DNA from: Ligula intestinalis | Lineage: Eukaryota > Platyhelminthes > Cestoda > Diphyllobothriidea > Diphyllobothriidae | NCBI GenBank assembly: GCA_036362985.1 | Contig: JAYGXS010000003.1 | Span: forward strand, 91,876,603 to 91,940,602 | Length of the DNA: 64,000 nucleotides | Reading direction: 5' to 3' | Shown: piece by piece, positions 46,425-56,828 of the stretch | How the letters are laid out: every line of letters begins with the position of its first letter | Numbering within the stretch: position 1 is the first letter of the stretch | The notes under the pieces: model-generated | Seen by the model: the letters and a program-made list of their open reading frames with translations, nothing else | Told to the model about the DNA's origin: nothing | Databases searched by the model: none | Made by a program: the position numbers and the translations under genes

Positions 46425-47419
46425 CTGAAAAACATAACAAAAAACATTCATTGAGGTTGGTCAGCATCCCGGTTCTCGTAGGATTTAGTGTTAATAAAAT
46501 TTCCAGTTTGCGCCTTAAATTTTCCATCGCTGGATACCAAGGGGCAGTGGTCGCAGAGTTTTTAAAATTAGGTCAGTGAAAATCATAAACGGAAAAGTAG
46601 GCTTATAATGGCCAGCGATTAATATCTTACAGGTTGGCGATAAAAGAAATTAATACCGGCCTGAACATTCCGAAAAGTGGATTTCTTTCCTGTTTTGAGA
46701 AACAACTAGCACGAAGCAAAGCAAGTGGCATACATAGCCTAAAGAAAGTCAGCCTAGGTCTACTGGTAATTCCACCACGCTCCAGGATAGAAATTGATGT
46801 TAGTGTGCCACTTGGAACATGCAACGGAAAACTAGGACAGTCGTTCCACAGCGGTCAGTGTGTAAGGTACCACCAAGAGCCTCCACAGCACTATCATTCC
46901 ATTGAATATTCGGAGATAGAGAGAGAGAGAGAAGGCACAAGGCATCCCTACTATTAACTATTTCAAGCACATGTCGTATCGTGACGGACCCGCCACTCCC
47001 TCAATCAGAAAACAATCGCCTCTGCCTACTCCATCTAGTAGAGGGAAGGCGGCACGCGTATTCAATCACTGATTACACATACAGCCACTGATCCGACTCT
47101 TACATCGGCAGACAAGAAAATAGATGGCCACGGAGATCGTAAACAAGGTCAGCAGCTTCAGTCAACAGCTCAGGCCAATTACTGTATGGGAGAAGACTCC
47201 CAACAGCCAAAAGCCAAGCCCCGACAACAAGCATGCAGGTAAGGGATATTCCATGAGCTCGAACCCAGCACAAATGAGCCACAGGCGAGTGGGTCCTCCG
47301 AAGTTTTTTTTGCAATGTAAATATAGTTGCCAGCTGATGCCTTATATTTTGGATCGATTAACATAATTTTGCTGCGGCCGCCGAGCATTAAAAATTAATC
47401 TTAACTCCTTAAACTACGC
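46425..47419 (-). other. Array intron
   Basis: Contains inverted modules related to 3,490-3,760 and 7,500-7,600, plus a short GA run at 46,915-46,934. No gene seen. Confidence 0.5.
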
Positions 47420-47640
47420 CCCGGCAAAGCCAGAATCGACGGACGAAAATTCTTCGTTACCAACACAGTAGTTTCACCGTGGAACGCCCTTCCTGGAGAG
47501 GTTGTCCTCTCTACTTGTGTTAACTCGTTTAAGAGTAGACTGGACATGCATCAGGCACAAATAAAAACCATGTAAAAACTACTGCAGCACACTCAACCAC
47601 GCTTATTGTATCACATACACTGAATAAAATTATACTACTC
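47420..47640 (+). mobile_element. LINE 3' end, CR1-like
   Basis: An open stretch from 47,441 reads GRKFFVTNTVVSPWNALPGE then VVLSTCVNSFKSRLD before TAA at 47,573. This is the typical C-terminus of CR1-like ORF2. Only about 45 codons are kept, followed by an AATAAAATTATA tail region. Confidence 0.75.
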
Positions 47641-48750
47641 GCGATTTGCTAGTAGTCATATATTTTTCTGTCGTTTTTATTACCGTTTGACTCCGGTGTC
47701 TTCCCGGAACATGTAATGGACGAAAATATTAAATTTTTCTTTGTATCAATTTATTCCCTATCATCTTGTTACCAACAGGTAGTTCAAGGGCATTCGCCTA
47801 TTTTTCCCTCAATAAACTGATACTGATACCTCATGTCGGCTTGTAATGGACAGAGATAATTCCCCAGCAAGCTGTATTTCAAATCGACAATAAAATGAAT
47901 GCGTAAATAGCGGCTTTGTGCATTCCACGGAACGGATTACTTTCCAGATCTGAAAAAAATTCAACTGGTCTAACAAGAGGCAAAAAACAAGTGTCAGGAC
48001 TTGTACACGAAGAGGCAGTTTAAAGCGAAAGTTTTCGGTAAACCTATTACATTCCGGCGCGAAACTAGAGGGTTATTGCGTGCCGTAAAACATTCCACGG
48101 GAGAAGAGGGATATTCGGCTCAGACCCGTCATTGCGTAAGTGACCACCGGGAGTTTGTCCTGAAGAGCAGCAGATATGTGAAGAAAGGATTGAGCTTAAT
48201 GCTGCATAAGCCATCACTAATAGTGACCCATTCATGCGCATGTCATCTCCTGACCGCAGAGGTTCTCCTTTGCCAGGAAAAGCTATTAAACAAAATTAAG
48301 TCACTCCTCGCCCAGACCCAAACCTTCAAGAATCACTTCGCTTTCTATATGTCGAGTACAGGTGAAACGACTATTCACTCACTGATGGCGCATGCAGGCA
48401 TTGATTCAACACCAATGTCGGCAGATGAAGAGGTAAACAACCAGAGCAGCGTGAACACGGTTAGCAACGGAAGGCGACAGCTAAGGCCAATGATAGTATG
48501 GGAGAAGAGCCGAGCGTCAGCCCCCGACAATAGGTATGCAGATAGGGAATATTGCATGAGCTCGAATAAAGTGTAGATGTGATAAAAGCGGGGTCCAGAG
48601 TGTGTCCTAAACATTTAATTCAAACGACATTCATCGGGGCCCCATCGCTTCAGTGATCACATGGGTGTCGACTATCAGTCCGCTAAACGGTACGCAATAA
48701 TGACATTGAAACAGCCAACCAATTGGGGGAGGGGGGGTAAATAGACATAC
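47641..48750 (-). other. Array intron; long antisense frame is not a gene
   Basis: Bases 47,850-48,620 are inverted intron modules (counterparts of 3,470-3,700 and 7,500-7,620). A 191-codon plus-strand frame at 48,001-48,576 runs antisense to them. Confidence 0.6.
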
Positions 48751-48837
48751 TCTGGTGGACAGCACGAACATGCCGTTCCATTTCGCACTTATTTCCAAAT
48801 GCTTTGTTGCAAAATCCACACTCGTGTTCTCGCAGAT
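48751..48837 (-). CDS. C2H2 zinc-finger cassette exon 27
   Basis: Acceptor ttttcag|AT and donor A|gtatgt. Starts LREHE. Ligands lie in CGFCNKAF and HVRAVH. The helix is GNKCEMERH, with Cys at position 2 and Met at +4; contacts N/C/E/R. It lies 137 bases after exon 28, the closest pair of fingers in the window. Confidence 0.9.
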
Positions 48838-48974
48838 CTGAAAACAACAACAAGAACAACAACTTCCGGTGAGTTAAGTAACTGTGCTGAAAAATTCAGA
48901 TTTTGCGCAAGCAAAGTGAGGTATATTAGACCGAGCTTCAGAATTCTCACTCGCATCCTCATCAGCGGCCATAC

Positions 48975-49061
48975 TCTGGTGGACAGCACGGAGATGCCGT
49001 TTCAGGTCCGCCAACGCTCCAAATGCCTTGGTGCAAGACTCGCAGACAAACTCCCGCAGAT
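48975..49061 (-). CDS. C2H2 zinc-finger cassette exon 28
   Basis: Acceptor cttttag|AT and donor A|gtatgg. Starts LREFV. Ligands lie in CESCTKAF and HLRAVH, helix GALADLKRH, contacts A/A/D/R. The ending HxRAVHQ is shared with exon 27, consistent with a local duplication. Confidence 0.9.
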
Positions 49062-49374
49062 CTAAAAGGAAGGCGAAAAGCATTCATTCAACTAAGTCAA
49101 CATCTAGAGAAATTTTGCATTTTACATTTTTTAAAAAGGCCAAGCTTTCTTCCAAGCATCAAACGGCAGGCATAAAACGTCTAGATGCGCACTGAAATAC
49201 CAACACTTCAAGAAAGAATAAGTCAGAAAATTCAGACGGTGATAGAACCATCTAAGTTTCTCATGCCTGTGAGATGACGAACTGAAAAGACACGAAATCA
49301 AAGGATGCTAGTATCACGAGATCCCACGATCTCCTGAAAATTCGTAAAGCGTTAAGTCGGCGTTGCATATGGCC

Positions 49375-49446
49375 GCTGAGACGGCTGAAACGATCTTGTA
49401 TGTAAAGGCTTTGCCACAAATTTTAGACGCATACTCTCTCAGCTCT
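49375..49446 (-). pseudogene. Decayed zinc-finger exon
   Basis: A gctgtag|AG acceptor and the start L-R-E-Y are followed by ICGKAF, aligning with exon 29 (ICGKAF). The first zinc Cys is lost, and after GKAFTYK the frame no longer yields the histidines. The adjacent 49,447-49,700 segment parallels 51,805-52,045 (GTTACATTTTGTnAACGACC). This is a dead copy of the exon-29 unit. Confidence 0.8.
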
Positions 49447-50130
49447 ACAGCAAAGAAAAAAAGGAATGACACCATTTACGTAAGGACTGTGTTACATTTT
49501 GTTAACGACCTTGGGGGTAAACATTAAGATGTAAAAGCAAAAATTCGGATTTCACGATAAAAAGAAACCTAGTATGTCCAAAATCCGTCGCAATGAAAAG
49601 GAGCGGGTAACAAAACGTGGGGTCTAAGGAATTCTCCACAGCTGTCTAAATTCGCGTTAGACAGACCAGCAGCCAAAATAAACTCCTTTACTTGGTGTAA
49701 TGGTGAGTCCACTGCAGTGGTAGTGCGCTTGAAACGATTGGGTGCGTTAAAAAGTTGCCAAATGACGAGATAACTTGGACACCGCAGTCGGCCGAGTGTG
49801 TCTTGTTGAGCGAAGTGGCTTACTGTGGGCTGAGCGTCAGGCTCAATGGCTCCTACTTAATGTGGCCTTTATGGCGCTCCCAGTCCGCACGCCTACCTAG
49901 CGAGGCGTACTGTGTGTACGCATGTTGAGTGTTGGTCGCGCCAGCGACCTGTGCCCTCCCGCATCTCGGGTCTTCTGGACTTTCGCCCTGACATCGGGTC
50001 CGGTGTGGGCGTGGTGAGCGAGCGGGGTAGATTCTCCGCGAGTCTACTTTCACTTAAGGCCCGCGGGAGTCACCGCGCTGCCTCAGCTTGCTGAGACTCC
50101 TGGTAGACATCTTCAAAATCGACGGTCTAA
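49447..50130 (-). other. Duplicated intron, then unrecognised GC-rich sequence
   Basis: 49,447-49,700 is the paralogue of the intron beside exon 29. Bases 49,700-50,100 are GC-rich with no recognised feature. Confidence 0.5.
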
Positions 50131-50600
50131 CTGTCTGTGGCCCTGATATGTTCCGTCCGTCGTGGTCTCAAGGCAAACAGTAGCTGACCCAGCCGATAAA
50201 TGCCTGTAGTTCCTTCCTGTAGTACCTTCACATTCATGAATGCTGCAACTCCCTCTGGATCTAGTGAACGTCCTGCCTTGCTTGCCACAAAACGTCGAGT
50301 AGTGTGTCGCTTATCACATGAAAAGGCTTTTTTTCAGGTTAACGAATAAGATTTTCTGTAACCTTTTCGAGTTTCTGGAGCAGCTCCTCGTTCGTACGAC
50401 CAGTAACCAAGACGCCATCCAAGTAGGCTATGGTCCCAGGAACATTTGTAAGCATGGTGTCAATAGGCTGCTGAAATATTCTAGGTGCGGTTTTGATGTC
50501 ATGTTTCAGGCTAGCATATTTGAACAGATCCTTGAGTATAGTAATTGTCAGCAGTAGGTGCAAAAAATTGCGATGCAGGGTCACCTAAATCCTTAACTTG
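50130..50600 (-). mobile_element. Ty3/Gypsy reverse-transcriptase fragment
   Basis: The minus strand reads HDIKTAPRIFQQPIDTML, then YLDGVLVTGRTNEELLQKLE, and after stops ELQAFIGWVSYC. These are Gypsy RT landmarks. The catalytic YLDD is YLDG here and the frame is broken after about 80 codons. Inactive fragment. Confidence 0.8.
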
Positions 50601-50935
50601 CTGTTCATCAAGGCGTCACCAGAGTTGCCTACTGAAATGCTGAGCTAGTTGAGGACCTATTTGGTTCTGATATTGAGGCACAAAGATCATCGTCAGCTAT
50701 GGTGATTGCAACGAGAAAACTTGCTTTCAATGGCAGTTTGGTGACGTTAAATTCAGTATAGTCTACAGCGCGTGTGATTAATAATCCCTGTTTTGTCAAT
50801 CTAAACCTTAGGCTTTCAGACTGATTCTGAAAAGCCCAGATCAACGCAGTCCGAAACAGGACCATTCACACCAAAAATATCCTTTTAAACATATAGCAAT
50901 GAATATAGGGCAAAAATAAAATTTCCGAAGCAGTA
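50600..50935 (-). other. 3' flank of terminal exon B
   Basis: 50,870-50,935 resembles 53,420-53,490 (ATAGCAATGAATATAGGGCAAAAA-like, inverted sense), suggesting shared 3' untranslated sequence. No clear AATAAA on the minus strand. The remainder is unrecognised. Confidence 0.5.
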
Positions 50936-51045
50936 TCACTGAGCCAAAGGACACTTTCTTTTGTGAACTCTGTCGATATGACTCCTTAAGTGTCCCATTT
51001 CCTTAAAATTTCCGCCACAAATCTCGCAGGCGTACGGGCATAAAC
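50936..51045 (-). CDS. Terminal zinc-finger exon B with stop codon
   Basis: Acceptor atttcag|GT; the exon is open for 35 codons and ends TGA at 50,936-50,938. The finger has ligands in CEICGGNF and HIDRVH, helix KEMGHLRSH, contacts E/G/H/S, then a basic tail RKCPLAQ. It lacks the usual donor at the 87-base position (AAAGAAAG instead). The linker is G-LCPYA, giving a junction Gly after exon 29, which ends in G. About 70 bases of 3' sequence resemble that after terminal exon A. Confidence 0.88.
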
Positions 51046-51717
51046 CTGAAATATATATTTTTTAAAACATTGATATAGTGGAGTTGTTAAATTAACTCTA
51101 CAGTCTGTTTAAGCGCAAATGCATACGAGCATACGCTTAATTACGACTACGGAATATTCCAAGCCTGCCTTATAAGATCTTAAGGAGACTATTTCGTTAA
51201 TACTACAACTGTACGTTGGCGGGGGAAGAGGCTTCTCAGGGTTTGCGATAAGGAAGATCATCCATTAAGAAGACGTCATAAAGTGTTCAAAAAAAGTGAA
51301 AAGTACTTGGACTTGGTTAAATGCTTCACGAACGGTAGACAGATGCAATACTATTCGAGGGGGCAGAGTTCAGTTTTAAAAAAATCTGATAATTAGAAAC
51401 TTTTTTCATTCTAAATATATCAGTTCCTTGAGCATAAAACTTGAAGGGAAACAACCGACTGCCTTTTAAATTAGTATGACAAAGAACACGTTTGCACAAA
51501 CCTCCCTTAAAGAATTTTTCACTTTATAAGGGCATTTCATATCGGTATAAAAATGAGTTTTACCTGGCATGAGATTATGCCACAGAATGGTCCAGTTACA
51601 ACCCCATCGAATTAATTTTTCCAAATCGAAAATTTGATAAGCATTTTATGACACAAGTCAACCACCATATTTGTAATAGAATTGAATCGGAAAAATTTTG
51701 AAATAAAGATAACGTAC
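51046..51717 (-). other. Intron between exon 29 and terminal exon B
   Basis: AT-rich, no shared array module and no coding sign. Confidence 0.5.
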
Positions 51718-51804
51718 CTTTGTGGACAACCGCAACATGTTTATTCATGGTGCTCTTGTTTGCAAAGGCTTTGCCACAAATTTCACACACACACTCTCGC
51801 AGCT
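51718..51804 (-). CDS. C2H2 zinc-finger cassette exon 29
   Basis: Acceptor tgttgtag|AG and donor G|gtacgt, close to consensus. Starts LRECV. Ligands lie in CEICGKAF and HVAVVH. The helix is ANKSTMNKH, with Met at +4 and contacts N/S/T/K. Spliced to terminal exon B the linker would read HK-G-LCPYA-C, the same pattern as exon 30 to terminal exon A. Confidence 0.92.
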
Positions 51805-52094
51805 CTACAACACAAATTGAAAGGGAGATCAAGTGATAAAATGAGTATGCTAATTCCTGCAGGGACTGCGTTACATTTTGTCAATGACCTTGGGCTTATA
51901 AAGTGAAATTTCAAAATAAAAAATTGAATATTCTGAGGGAAAGAAACCCAACATATCCCAAAAGCCACCGCAATGGAAAGGGTGAGTAACGAAATGTGGT
52001 GTTTCAGGAATCTTCCACAGCTGACCAGCAGCCGAATAAGAAACAAAGATAGGTAGGGGTCTGGGTAGTGGGTGTGCCTAGATCACTACAATCA

Positions 52095-52410
52095 TCAGGC
52101 AAAATCCCAGGTTGGTAGTTAAAAGGCAGAAGTCACCAGAGGGAGTGGTTTATTGCGTACAGAACTCCCTGTAGCTGTCTCACGCGACAGTGGCCACTGG
52201 CGAAGCCAGGGCTAGTGTTGACCGCGTCTAGCCAGACCTGAGAGAGTCGACTGAGTGTTGTGTGGAATAATGGCAGCTGCTTTTCTATGACTGTGAAGCG
52301 AGTTCAAGTGGTTTGCTATTGGTGTGCTGCAAGTTGCCGGAGGGAGTGTCACCTGCAAAGGCCCCTTGCTGCGTGGCCGTGGCTTTGCGTGTTCGAGTGG
52401 CATAATATGG
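52095..52410 (-). repeat. LTR-like dispersed repeat, copy 3
   Basis: Inverted match to 30,665-30,990 (CAGTGGCCACTGGCGAAGCC, GAGAGTCGACTGAGTG). A tatt-g-taca poly(A)-like stretch is at 52,150. Confidence 0.6.
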
Positions 52411-53420
52411 CGCATTGTAATAAGGTCATCTGCCATTGCCTGCTCTTGCCTCGGTGTCGCGGAACACAGTCTATCGCCAGATTTTAGCCTACTAAGACCG
52501 GCCTATGAGACGTATCACAATAGGTTCTATGTACATTTTGATGTTTGTTCCAGGGGCGAAATACGTGCCCTCGCCTATATGGCGAAATCACCCACTGGTG
52601 AGTTAACTGGCCAAAGGTAGAAACGTGCGGACTATGCGTCTGCGCTTTAACAGCTGACATTGGAGTATCACCGAAATTTTGGGCATAGGAATCTTCGTCT
52701 GTTGATTGTGCTGCTCATCGGTCCCGTTATCTTACCAGACCCTAGTCTGACGCATGACATTGAGGCCGCTCCTATTGTTGGCAAATGGTCAAGGGCACGA
52801 CGCAGCAGGACAGCCGGCAAGGTAATCCTAGCATTCAGGTAGGTTAGCCTCTTAACACGAAGCACAACAGGACGAGTAGGTAATATAACCAAACGCGCTT
52901 CCAGGAGTAAAATTGCATGCACTGTTTTCATAGTCTTTGTTCAATCAAAAGACCTGCTGGAAGTGGCCGCTCGCAATTGTTGAGTAGCAACTAAGAGCAC
53001 GTCGATTTTGCCACTGGGTTATGCTGACCGTATAGAGGTCCACGCATGTACTGCTGACAGGATAGACGAGGGCTGCGGCCAGTACGTCCGGAGCGATATA
53101 TTCTGGACTCCATATCTTATGAAGGCAATGAATCAGGATTTAAGACATGTCGTGGCTGGAAGCACCCAGATACTGTTCGCGGAGTTAGGTGAAAATACGG
53201 TCGCATATCGACGTGAAAGTTGCGACCATGAAGGCGAACAATATTAGGCAACATGCATTTGGAGCGGTTCTTGATCGCATTTCATCTGCGGAGACATGTC
53301 AGTAAACTCCACACCTCCCACGTCACCAAAACGGGTCAGCTCTAATCACTCTTGCTATCCACAAGAACAGGATATCGCCTCCCCCCTCCTCATGCGTGGG
53401 CGCGGTAAAATCAAATCAAA
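52411..53420 (+). other. No gene recognised
   Basis: Short frames on both strands, none with family resemblance or splice support. Confidence 0.4.
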
Positions 53421-53492
53421 AATGTCCTGTTCAACGCATAGCAATAAATATAGGGCAAAAAATAAAATTGCTGAAGCAAAGGCGAAAGAAGA

Positions 53493-53584
53493 CTAACTTT
53501 TGTGGATTCTGTTGATATGACGCCTTAAATGTCGCAGATCCTTAAAGTTTTTCCCACAAAACTCGCACGCGTAGGGGCGTAGGC
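53493..53584 (-). CDS. Terminal zinc-finger exon A with stop codon
   Basis: Acceptor tatcccag|GC and open for 29 codons to TAG at 53,493-53,495. Ligands lie in CEFCGKNF and HINRIH, helix KDLRHLRRH, contacts D/R/H/R; the protein ends HKS. The linker reads LRPYA. After exon 30 the junction codon is Gly, giving HK-G-LRPYA-C, close in length and character to a classical inter-finger linker. The Penelope-tail-like repeat abuts the acceptor. Confidence 0.9.
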
Positions 53585-53599
53585 CTGGGATATTTAAAA

Positions 53600-53960
53600 A
53601 ATGCAATCTGCCAAAAGTAGAGAGTATGCGAGTTCCACGAAGCAGCTCAGAAGAAGATTCGATCAGAGGAACCAGATTTTTATTTGTATGACGTTTTGGA
53701 TTCCCTTGGAAATCCTTCATCATAAGTGATGTTGACCGCATCAATTAAGACCTAAGCGGCGGCCGCAGAAGCGAAAAATTATCACACACACACGGATGAC
53801 CACTATGAACTATAAATACCGTACAAACAGTGCACGTCTCCACCCCATCTGCGCATGATCATGACTTTGTCATCATCACCTATGATTAAGGATTCCCGAG
53901 GGAATCGAAACGTCAGGCAAACAAAACTCTTGTTCCAGTGATTGCATCTTCTTCTTCTGA
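53600..53960. repeat. Second inverted pair of Penelope-tail-like sequences
   Basis: The arms are about 53,605-53,740 (minus) and 53,850-53,960 (plus); they share ATGATnAAGGATT, GGGAATCnAAACGTCA and TCTTCTTCTGA. Related to 33,732-34,200. The minus arm starts within 20-30 bases of the acceptor of terminal exon A. Confidence 0.6.
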
Positions 53961-54932
53961 AAATGAAATCTTTTTCTCGTTCTATCCGAGTATGTAAATA
54001 TGAAGTAGAACAGGGAGCAAGGTCTCTGCAGTAAAATTACTCGTGGCCATGGCCTCTAGAGTAGATACGTTCCTGTAGGCAGGTGGTGCGTTTAACGCAG
54101 GCGAATATCGCGACGGACAACAATGAGGGAGAGGCTGCTAAACTCCAGTGTTAATGTGCATATGCAAACGCGCATAATTCCGGGCCTATGCCATAAATCT
54201 TAGTGAGTAAAAGTGAGCAGTAGTACGGCTATCGTCCTTGTTTGCTCAAGAAGTAAGAGTGGCGTGCTGGAAGCTCACAGAGGCTGCTGTCGAGAAGACG
54301 CGCTAAGAATGCACGTTCGGAAAAGTGCGGTGGCACAGCATTTTATTGAAAACAAATGGCCAAAGCTAGGAGCAGCTGCCAAGCAACTTAAATGGCGGTA
54401 CGACCAACAGTACTAATTCACAGTACAGTGACTTCTTGCAGCATCAAGGTTAGCGCATACACCTTAAAACTTTATATGCTGATAACAAAAAGGAAATAGC
54501 ACAGGTCACTGGCCTCACACAAACAGTTCTAGACTGAAAAAAAAAACAACGCTTCTGTTTGACTACTTCTGACGCAGCCTACATAACAACGTTCAAACAA
54601 CGGAGGCTGTGAGATATAAAATAGAGACACCCGCTAGGCGCTGTCAAACACGGTTTTTCCGTCTACTCTACGCGGTCGAACGTTAATTCCGACAGAGGAT
54701 ATCGCATATTTTCGAACATCTTAAAGTAGCTACTTAACCCTTCAGGCCCATGTATCGGTTTGACAATGAATGACAGCAAACAACGCTTGGCCAAAAGTTT
54801 TTTTCTCTCTCTCTGTCTTAACATAACAACTTTTCAGAAAAAAATACGGTATAAACAGATTTTAGAGAGAAATCGACCCCGATACTTCATGCGGAAACCC
54901 CAAAGAAAAATTATGAGGGTAAAGGAGCATAC
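53961..54932 (-). other. Intron between exon 30 and the repeat pair
   Basis: Nothing convincing. A plus-strand frame at 54,213-54,416 is unassigned. Confidence 0.45.
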
Positions 54933-55019
54933 CCTTGTGGACACAGTCGATATGCCGCTTCAGCATGCTCGGTCGGGGAAATGCCTTGCCACATATTTCG
55001 CATGCATATGCTTTCAAAT
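54933..55019 (-). CDS. C2H2 zinc-finger cassette exon 30
   Basis: Acceptor ccttttag|AT and donor G|gtatgc. Starts LKAYA. Ligands lie in CEICGKAF and HIDCVH, helix PRPSMLKRH, contacts R/S/M/R. It is the first finger downstream of the 268-base leader exon; joining gives junction codon G+AT, Asp, preserving frame. The next partner is terminal exon A or a more distant finger. Confidence 0.92.
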
Positions 55020-55858
55020 CTAAAAGGGAAGCAAGACTTTCAGCGAGAAAAAACGTTACTAGAAATAACTAAAACAGGTTTCAATTTAAAAAATCTGAAA
55101 AGCTGGTGAAGATGGCTATATAACTGTTATGCCCAACAGTGGCGAGAGGGGTACATAAGTTGTGAAGACAACAATATCTTAAACTGTACAAGGCTTCTTT
55201 CAAAAGGCGTTAAGGGCCAAACAATATGTAAACAAATAAGGAGTAAGCCCATTTAAAAAAAACTGAAGTGAACAATTGATGCGCAGCCAGCAAGGCTTGA
55301 CTATTACACGATGTTGAAAGTGTACAATAGGAACTGCTTTGCTTAATTGGAATCATACGTTCGCATACACACTGGGAGCACAAGGGTTCATAAGATATTA
55401 CTTTTCCAGTATAGTCGGCTTTAGAGGACTTAATCCACTTCTACCTTAGCGTCTGTCCTACCAAATATTAGTACACTGGGTTGAAAATTGAGGAAAACAT
55501 GCAGCCTTTCTCACGAAAACATATGCAGCACATGGTTGTACCGAGAACGAAATAACTTTGAAGAGAGTGCCGTAAAGATCAGCCATTAAAATTCTGTAAG
55601 AACGAGGGAAACAGTGAATGTAGAAAAACGATACCCTCCCCTATTTTGACGCTGAAAAGCACGAGTAAACACATTTATGCAGCAGTTTAGAACAGGCCAA
55701 AAGCCGGACGGCAGACGGAAAAACGTTGTGTATGTCGACCACTTCAACTCAAAATACAGAAAATGTACTGACGATGACTTTCCAAATCATCACTCGGTTT
55801 CCTACGCTTTTGATTGGAATATCTTTCAAATGGTTAAACCGTAATGCTATGAAATTAC
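55020..55858 (-). other. Intron between the leader exon and exon 30
   Basis: AT-rich and without repeated array modules, unlike the introns further left. No coding sign. Confidence 0.5.
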
Positions 55859-56126
55859 CTGAGGTGTTGGGACCTATAACTACTCCTATAGTGGGCACTT
55901 CAATTGGGGAGAGTATGCTGCTTGTTGTACTTGATTTGTCTGTTGATACATTTGCAACAGTCGAGGGTGGGAGATTTCGATTCTCAACTTCGTTCGATAA
56001 AGCTAACGATATTTGGGGTCCTGGTGGTTGCAATTCTTCGCCACTGGTTGTATAATCGCTTTCATTTGATCCAGATTCGCGGTAGGAAAGGGGACGGCTA
56101 TACCGACGCCGGAAAGACTTTTTAAC
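55859..56126 (-). CDS. Non-finger leader exon of the minus-strand zinc-finger gene
   Basis: A 268-base exon bounded by ttggatttag|GTT and CAG|gtaatttc. The open frame gives 89 residues plus one base, so it ends in phase 1, matching every finger exon. It begins with a basic patch, VKKSFRRRYSRPLSYRESGS, followed by an acidic, Ser/Thr- and Pro-rich stretch (STDKSSTTSSILSPIEVP) typical of disordered linkers. No known domain recognised. Its role is probably an N-terminal region preceding the fingers. It would splice to exon 30 or others. Confidence 0.72.
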
Positions 56127-56168
56127 CTAAATCCAATAACAATACCTCCAAGTGAATTTGAAGATTAC

Positions 56169-56213
56169 CTTAAGATGCTCCAAAATGACTTCTTTTTTGG
56201 CTGTTTCTTCTTC
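56169..56213 (-). CDS. 45-base leader exon with a 42-base intron after it
   Basis: Acceptor ctttttcacag|GAA and donor AAG|gtaatc. It encodes EEETAKKEVILEHLK in the frame that continues into the 268-base exon. The 42-base intron between them (56,127-56,168) contains an in-frame stop if retained, and such tiny introns are known in flatworm genes. The exon upstream of it is not resolved. Confidence 0.6.
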
Positions 56214-56766
56214 CTGTGAAAAAGGAAATATGCAACAAGTACAAAGATAAATTTATCTTGAGATATTAATATCTGAAATTACTCTGCACAGTGAATCAAT
56301 GAGCATTTAGTGAGCATGACTTCAACACGACCTAATGCTAGCAGCATATTAACAAAAATCGGCTTGCCTGTTTGATTCCAACAAGCAATAGGGAGGGAGA
56401 TGTTTCTGACATTATGAAAAAAAACTACATAAAGTCAGTAGACGGCGGATTAGCTTATTTAAATCACTGGCAGCCTTTAGAGTGAAGAAAAACCTGAACA
56501 GCACAAACACCACGAAATAGCAGTTGATGCATCTATTGAAAGCAGACTAAAAAGCTAAAAAAGGACGGTAGAGTAAAACGGAAAAAATTGTCACAGCGAT
56601 AAAACATAATTGAGTTCTAAGTAAAGGACTTAATAATTGCCGTGGAGGAAGTGCTAAACGGGCTTAGCCCCACGACCAATGGCCTTTCAGACACAATTTA
56701 CTCAGTAGTTGACAAATAAACCGTTATGTGTGTGCCAAATTAAGTCATATGGATACATTTTCTTAC

Positions 56767-56828
56767 GTGAATTCGGCAAAGAACTTCTCGAAAAACGGGA
56801 ACAGGGGAGTTCTCTTTAAGTTTTCCAT
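56767..56828 (-). CDS. Possible start exon
   Basis: ATG at 56,826-56,828 in the context GCTGCTATGG opens 20 codons, MENLKRTPLFPFFEKFFAEF, and meets a strong donor AC|gtaagaa in phase 2. Joining it directly to the 45-base exon gives the wrong frame and an early stop, so an intermediate exon would be needed, or it belongs to another transcript. Confidence 0.35.

Noticed and set aside
48001..48576. 191-codon open frame on the plus strand
   Set aside because: It runs antisense through intron modules shared by the array (3,470-3,700; 7,500-7,620), has no domain and no splice support.
54213..54416. Weak GIY-YIG tail resemblance
   Set aside because: Only a few residues (SAVAQHFIENKW) match loosely; no YIG core or catalytic residues.
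55749..56033. Independent 94-codon minus-strand gene
   Set aside because: It is the middle of the 268-base leader exon read past its donor; no start context of its own.
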